The notes under the pieces are model-generated. The model did no database searches. It saw only the letters and a list, made by a program, of their open reading frames with translations, and was not told where the DNA came from. Of a DNA stretch of 7,694 nucleotides, positions 5,699-7,694 are shown piece by piece (within the stretch, counting starts at the first letter, position 1; every line of letters starts with the position of its first letter). This stretch comes from Chloroflexia bacterium (GTDB lineage Bacteria > Chloroflexota > Chloroflexia > Thermomicrobiales > UBA6265): the NCBI GenBank assembly GCA_013696525.1, contig JACCYK010000525.1, forward strand, positions 1 through 7,694, read 5' to 3'. The position numbers and the translations under genes were made by a program.

Positions 5699-6358
5699 AT
5701 GGCCGACGGCGACAAGTTGCTGAAGATCCTGCAAGACAAGCTCTACGCTTCAGTGGTCTCTGACGTGCTCGATGCGCAGGGATTGCACGATCAGGCGATG
5801 TCGGCCCGGTTGCGACCGCTGTCACCCGAATCGCGGGTCATTGGTCGCGCCCACACGGTACTCACCGCCGACGTCTACGCCCGTCCCGCCGAGCCGTACC
5901 GGCTCGAGATCGAAGCCGTCGACACCCTGAAACCGGGCGATGTGATGGTGGCGATGACCAACGATTCGCAGCGGACCTGCTTCTGGGGCGAGCTGCTCTC
6001 CACCGCGGCCACCGCCCGCGGCGCCACCGGCTGCGTCATCGATGGCCACACCCGCGACGTGCGCCGCATCATCGAGATGGGGTTCCCGGTCTTCTGCACC
6101 GGCATTCGCCCGGTCGACTCCTCCTACCGGTCGGTCGTCGTTGACTACAACGTGCCGATCATGTGCGGCGGGGTCCGTGTCTCACCCGGCGACGTCATCT
6201 TTGGCGATTTCGACGGCATTGTCGTCATCCCGAGGGAAGCTTTGGAAAAAACCGTCGATCTGGCGTTGACGAAGGTCGAAAGCGAGGATCACAGCCGGGC
6301 GATGCTGCAACAGGGACACCTGCTGAGAGATGTGTACGACAAGTTCGGCGTCCTTTAA
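5699..6358 (+). CDS. RraA-like / HMG-aldolase family protein
   Basis: 219-residue protein of the RraA/MenG-like fold. The family covers regulators of RNase E and class II metal-dependent aldolases such as 4-hydroxy-4-methyl-2-oxoglutarate (HMG) aldolase, which yields pyruvate and also decarboxylates oxaloacetate. Seen: the nucleotide/substrate loop WGELLSTAATARGATG (96-111), then CVIDGHTRDV (112-121). There Arg119 and Asp120 match the catalytic Arg and metal-binding Asp of the aldolases, and a G-x-V-x-x-GD-x-I-x-GD-x-D-G-I-V-V-I-P block (158-178) follows. Retention of R-D and its place next to an enolase-superfamily gene favour an enzyme rather than an RNase inhibitor (inference). The start at 5699 follows the permease stop by 31 bases, with GGTGAGAAGG just ahead. 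The frame from this ATG covers the whole conserved domain. Confidence 0.87.
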   Translation: MADGDKLLKILQDKLYASVVSDVLDAQGLHDQAMSARLRPLSPESRVIGRAHTVLTADVYARPAEPYRLEIEAVDTLKPGDVMVAMTNDSQRTCFWGELLSTAATARGATGCVIDGHTRDVRRIIEMGFPVFCTGIRPVDSSYRSVVVDYNVPIMCGGVRVSPGDVIFGDFDGIVVIPREALEKTVDLALTKVESEDHSRAMLQQGHLLRDVYDKFGVL

Positions 6359-6378
6359 GCGGGGGAAGGGACAACCAG

Positions 6379-7500
6379 ATGAAAATCACCGACGTCGAAG
6401 CGATCGTGCTGCGGCAACCAACGATCGACAACGCCAAGGCGGATGGGTCGCAGGATGCGCTGGTGATCCGAATCAGCACCGATGAAGGGATCACCGGCAT
6501 TGGCGAGGCGGACTCGGTGCCCTCGGTGATCAAGGCGATCGTTGACGCTCCGCCGTCGCATGCCGTCGCCGGCGGCCTCCGCCACCTGCTCATCGGCGAG
6601 GACCCATTCGACATCGAACGGCTCTGGGACAAGCTCTACCGGGGTTCCATCTACTACGGTCGCCGCGGCGCCGTCATCCACGCCATCAGCGGCATCGACA
6701 TCGCCCTCTGGGACTTGAAAGGCAAGGCGCTCGGGATGCCGGTCTGGAAGCTGCTCGGCGGCTCCTTCCGCTCTGAAATCCGGGCCTATGCCAGCGCCCT
6801 GATGCCGGAGACCGCGGCGGAGGTGGAAACCCTCGTCGGCGGCCTGGTTGAGCGCGGGTTCACGGCGGTCAAGCTCGGCTGGGGCCCCTGGGGCCGCGAC
6901 GCGGACCTGGACGTGGCCCTCGCCCGCGCCGCCAGGGCAGCCGCCGGCGATCAGGTCGAGCTAATGTTTGATATTGGCCTGGGCTGGCCGGACGCCAACC
7001 ACGCCATTCAACAGGTGCGGCGGCTTGAGGAGTTCCGGCCCTACTGGGTCGAGGAGCCGTTGATGCCGGATAACACCGCTGGTTATCGCAAGCTGGCCGC
7101 CGCGGTCGAGACCCGGATCGCCTGTGGCGAAGAGGATGTCACCCGCTGGGATTTCGAAAACCTGATCGAGAAGACCCGCGTCGACGTGATCCAACCCGAC
7201 GTCACCCGCGTGGGTGGCATCTCGGAGTCGATGCGCATCGTGCAGCTCGCCGAGCTGACCAGCACGGAGGTCGTGTTCCATTCCTGGAGCACGGGCATCA
7301 TCAAGGCCGCCACCCTGCAACTCGCCGCCGCCTGCCCCCGCATCCCCTTCTTCGAGTACTGCGTCGCCGACACCGAGCTGAACAAGCGGCTCGTAACCGA
7401 GCGCTTCCCGCTCAAGAACGGCAACGTTGCCATCCCCCAAGGACCGGGGATCGGCATCGAGATCGATGAGGACGTGGTGCGCGAGTTTTCCGTCGCCTAA
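6379..7500 (+). CDS. Mandelate racemase/muconate lactonizing enzyme family protein (enolase superfamily)
   Basis: 373-residue cytoplasmic enzyme with an N-terminal capping domain (about 1-125) and a TIM-barrel (about 135-355). Superfamily members abstract the proton alpha to a carboxylate with Mg2+ help, leading to dehydration, racemisation or cycloisomerisation. Seen: IDIALWDLKGKALGMPVWKL (106-125); AVKLGWG (163-169) where the usual K-x-K stands; FDIG (197-200) where the first metal ligand Asp198 is normally followed by x-Asn; WVEEPL (223-228) for the second ligand; CGEE (249-252) for the third; QPD (272-274); FHSW with His301; and Glu326. The Asp274-His301 pair is the barrel dyad used as base in the mandelate racemase subgroup, so a sugar-acid dehydratase-like role is likely (inference). 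The substrate is unknown. Start: GAAGGG lies 8 bases before the ATG, 20 bases after the RraA-like stop. An open frame further upstream lies within that gene. Confidence 0.9.
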   Translation: MKITDVEAIVLRQPTIDNAKADGSQDALVIRISTDEGITGIGEADSVPSVIKAIVDAPPSHAVAGGLRHLLIGEDPFDIERLWDKLYRGSIYYGRRGAVIHAISGIDIALWDLKGKALGMPVWKLLGGSFRSEIRAYASALMPETAAEVETLVGGLVERGFTAVKLGWGPWGRDADLDVALARAARAAAGDQVELMFDIGLGWPDANHAIQQVRRLEEFRPYWVEEPLMPDNTAGYRKLAAAVETRIACGEEDVTRWDFENLIEKTRVDVIQPDVTRVGGISESMRIVQLAELTSTEVVFHSWSTGIIKAATLQLAAACPRIPFFEYCVADTELNKRLVTERFPLKNGNVAIPQGPGIGIEIDEDVVREFSVA

Positions 7501-7523
7501 GTGGCCGCCGATACGCCAAGTTC

Positions 7524-7529
7524 AAGGAG
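7524..7529 (+). promoter_or_regulatory. Ribosome binding site of the last, partial gene
   Basis: AAGGAG lies five bases before the ATG at 7535 and fixes the start of the gene that runs off the right edge. Confidence 0.7.
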
Positions 7530-7534
7530 TCACG

Positions 7535-7694
7535 ATGACCGCACACACGTTTCAGGCCGGGGTGGGCCGCGTCGTCGTCACGCCGCCGCTCTCGGCGCCG
7601 CATGCCAGTTGGGGAGCGCAGGTCCACGTCCTGCCGGACGGGGTCGACGTGGACCTGTGGGCGACCGCGTTGGTCGTCGAGGACGGGATCACGC
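7535..7694 (+). CDS. Neutral/alkaline ceramidase-like protein, N-terminus only (cut by right edge)
   Basis: The first 53 codons of a gene continuing beyond the window, 34 bases after the enolase-family stop and behind a strong AAGGAG. The peptide reads MTAHTFQAGVGRVVVTPPLS and later VDVDLWATALVVEDG. This matches the beginning of bacterial proteins annotated as neutral/alkaline non-lysosomal ceramidase-like: a Gly-x-G-R-x-x-x-T-P-P opening, then a segment ending in 'ralvl-DDG'. Many such proteins sit in carbohydrate-use loci and their true substrates are unproven, so the family name should not be taken as a function. No signal peptide is visible, so the product would be cytoplasmic. The call rests on about 50 residues and is moderate only. 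Confidence 0.5.
   Translation, partial: MTAHTFQAGVGRVVVTPPLSAPHASWGAQVHVLPDGVDVDLWATALVVEDGIT

Noticed and set aside
6163..6378. Upstream open frame continuous with the enolase-family gene
   Set aside because: It lies mainly within the RraA-like gene. The start at 6379 has a good GAAGGG and begins the standard capping-domain sequence MKITDVEAIVLR.
1..7694. Mobile elements, CRISPR arrays, tRNA or rRNA genes
   Set aside because: No spaced direct repeats, transposase or integrase frames, terminal inverted repeats, or structural RNA sequences were recognised on either strand.

Overview
The window reads as chromosomal DNA from a GC-rich bacterium. The substrate-binding protein starts with a twin-arginine-like signal (SRRELARR) seen in many Chloroflexota lipoprotein and binding-protein precursors. 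Together with the gene mix (peptide-type ABC importer, RraA-like aldolase, enolase-superfamily enzyme), this makes a member of the Chloroflexota, perhaps Thermomicrobia-like, my best guess. That placement is inference from style, not from a marker comparison.

Layout. Positions 1-964 on the minus strand hold the N-terminal two thirds of glutamyl-tRNA synthetase (gltX), cut by the left edge. A 172-base divergent spacer (965-1136) contains a 16-base perfect GC palindrome on the gltX side and a good sigma70-like promoter on the other side. It drives a FkbM-family SAM-dependent methyltransferase (1137-1901). A 284-base non-coding stretch (1902-2185) follows. It holds a consensus TATAAT box fused to a perfect inverted repeat, a second pair of the same half-site, a possible hairpin, and a purine-rich repeat that leads into a strong ribosome binding site.

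From 2186 to the right edge all genes are on the plus strand, closely spaced, and look like one operon. They are a family-5 extracellular solute-binding protein, a DppB/OppB-type permease, a DppC/OppC-type permease (4-base ATGA overlap), an RraA-like / HMG-aldolase-type protein, a mandelate racemase/muconate lactonizing enzyme family member, and the first 53 codons of a protein resembling the neutral/alkaline ceramidase-like family.

Working model (inference): the ABC transporter imports a small organic compound, which need not be a peptide. The enolase-superfamily enzyme dehydrates or isomerises a carboxylate such as a sugar acid. The RraA-like protein may then split a 4-hydroxy-2-oxo acid to pyruvate. 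The ATPase subunits normally partnered with such permeases are not in the window. The inverted-repeat cluster before the operon is the best candidate for substrate-dependent control. I see no mobile element, CRISPR array, tRNA or rRNA, and no sign of an entirely new system. The most interesting points are the operator-like repeat cluster and the atypical active-site residues of the enolase-superfamily enzyme.
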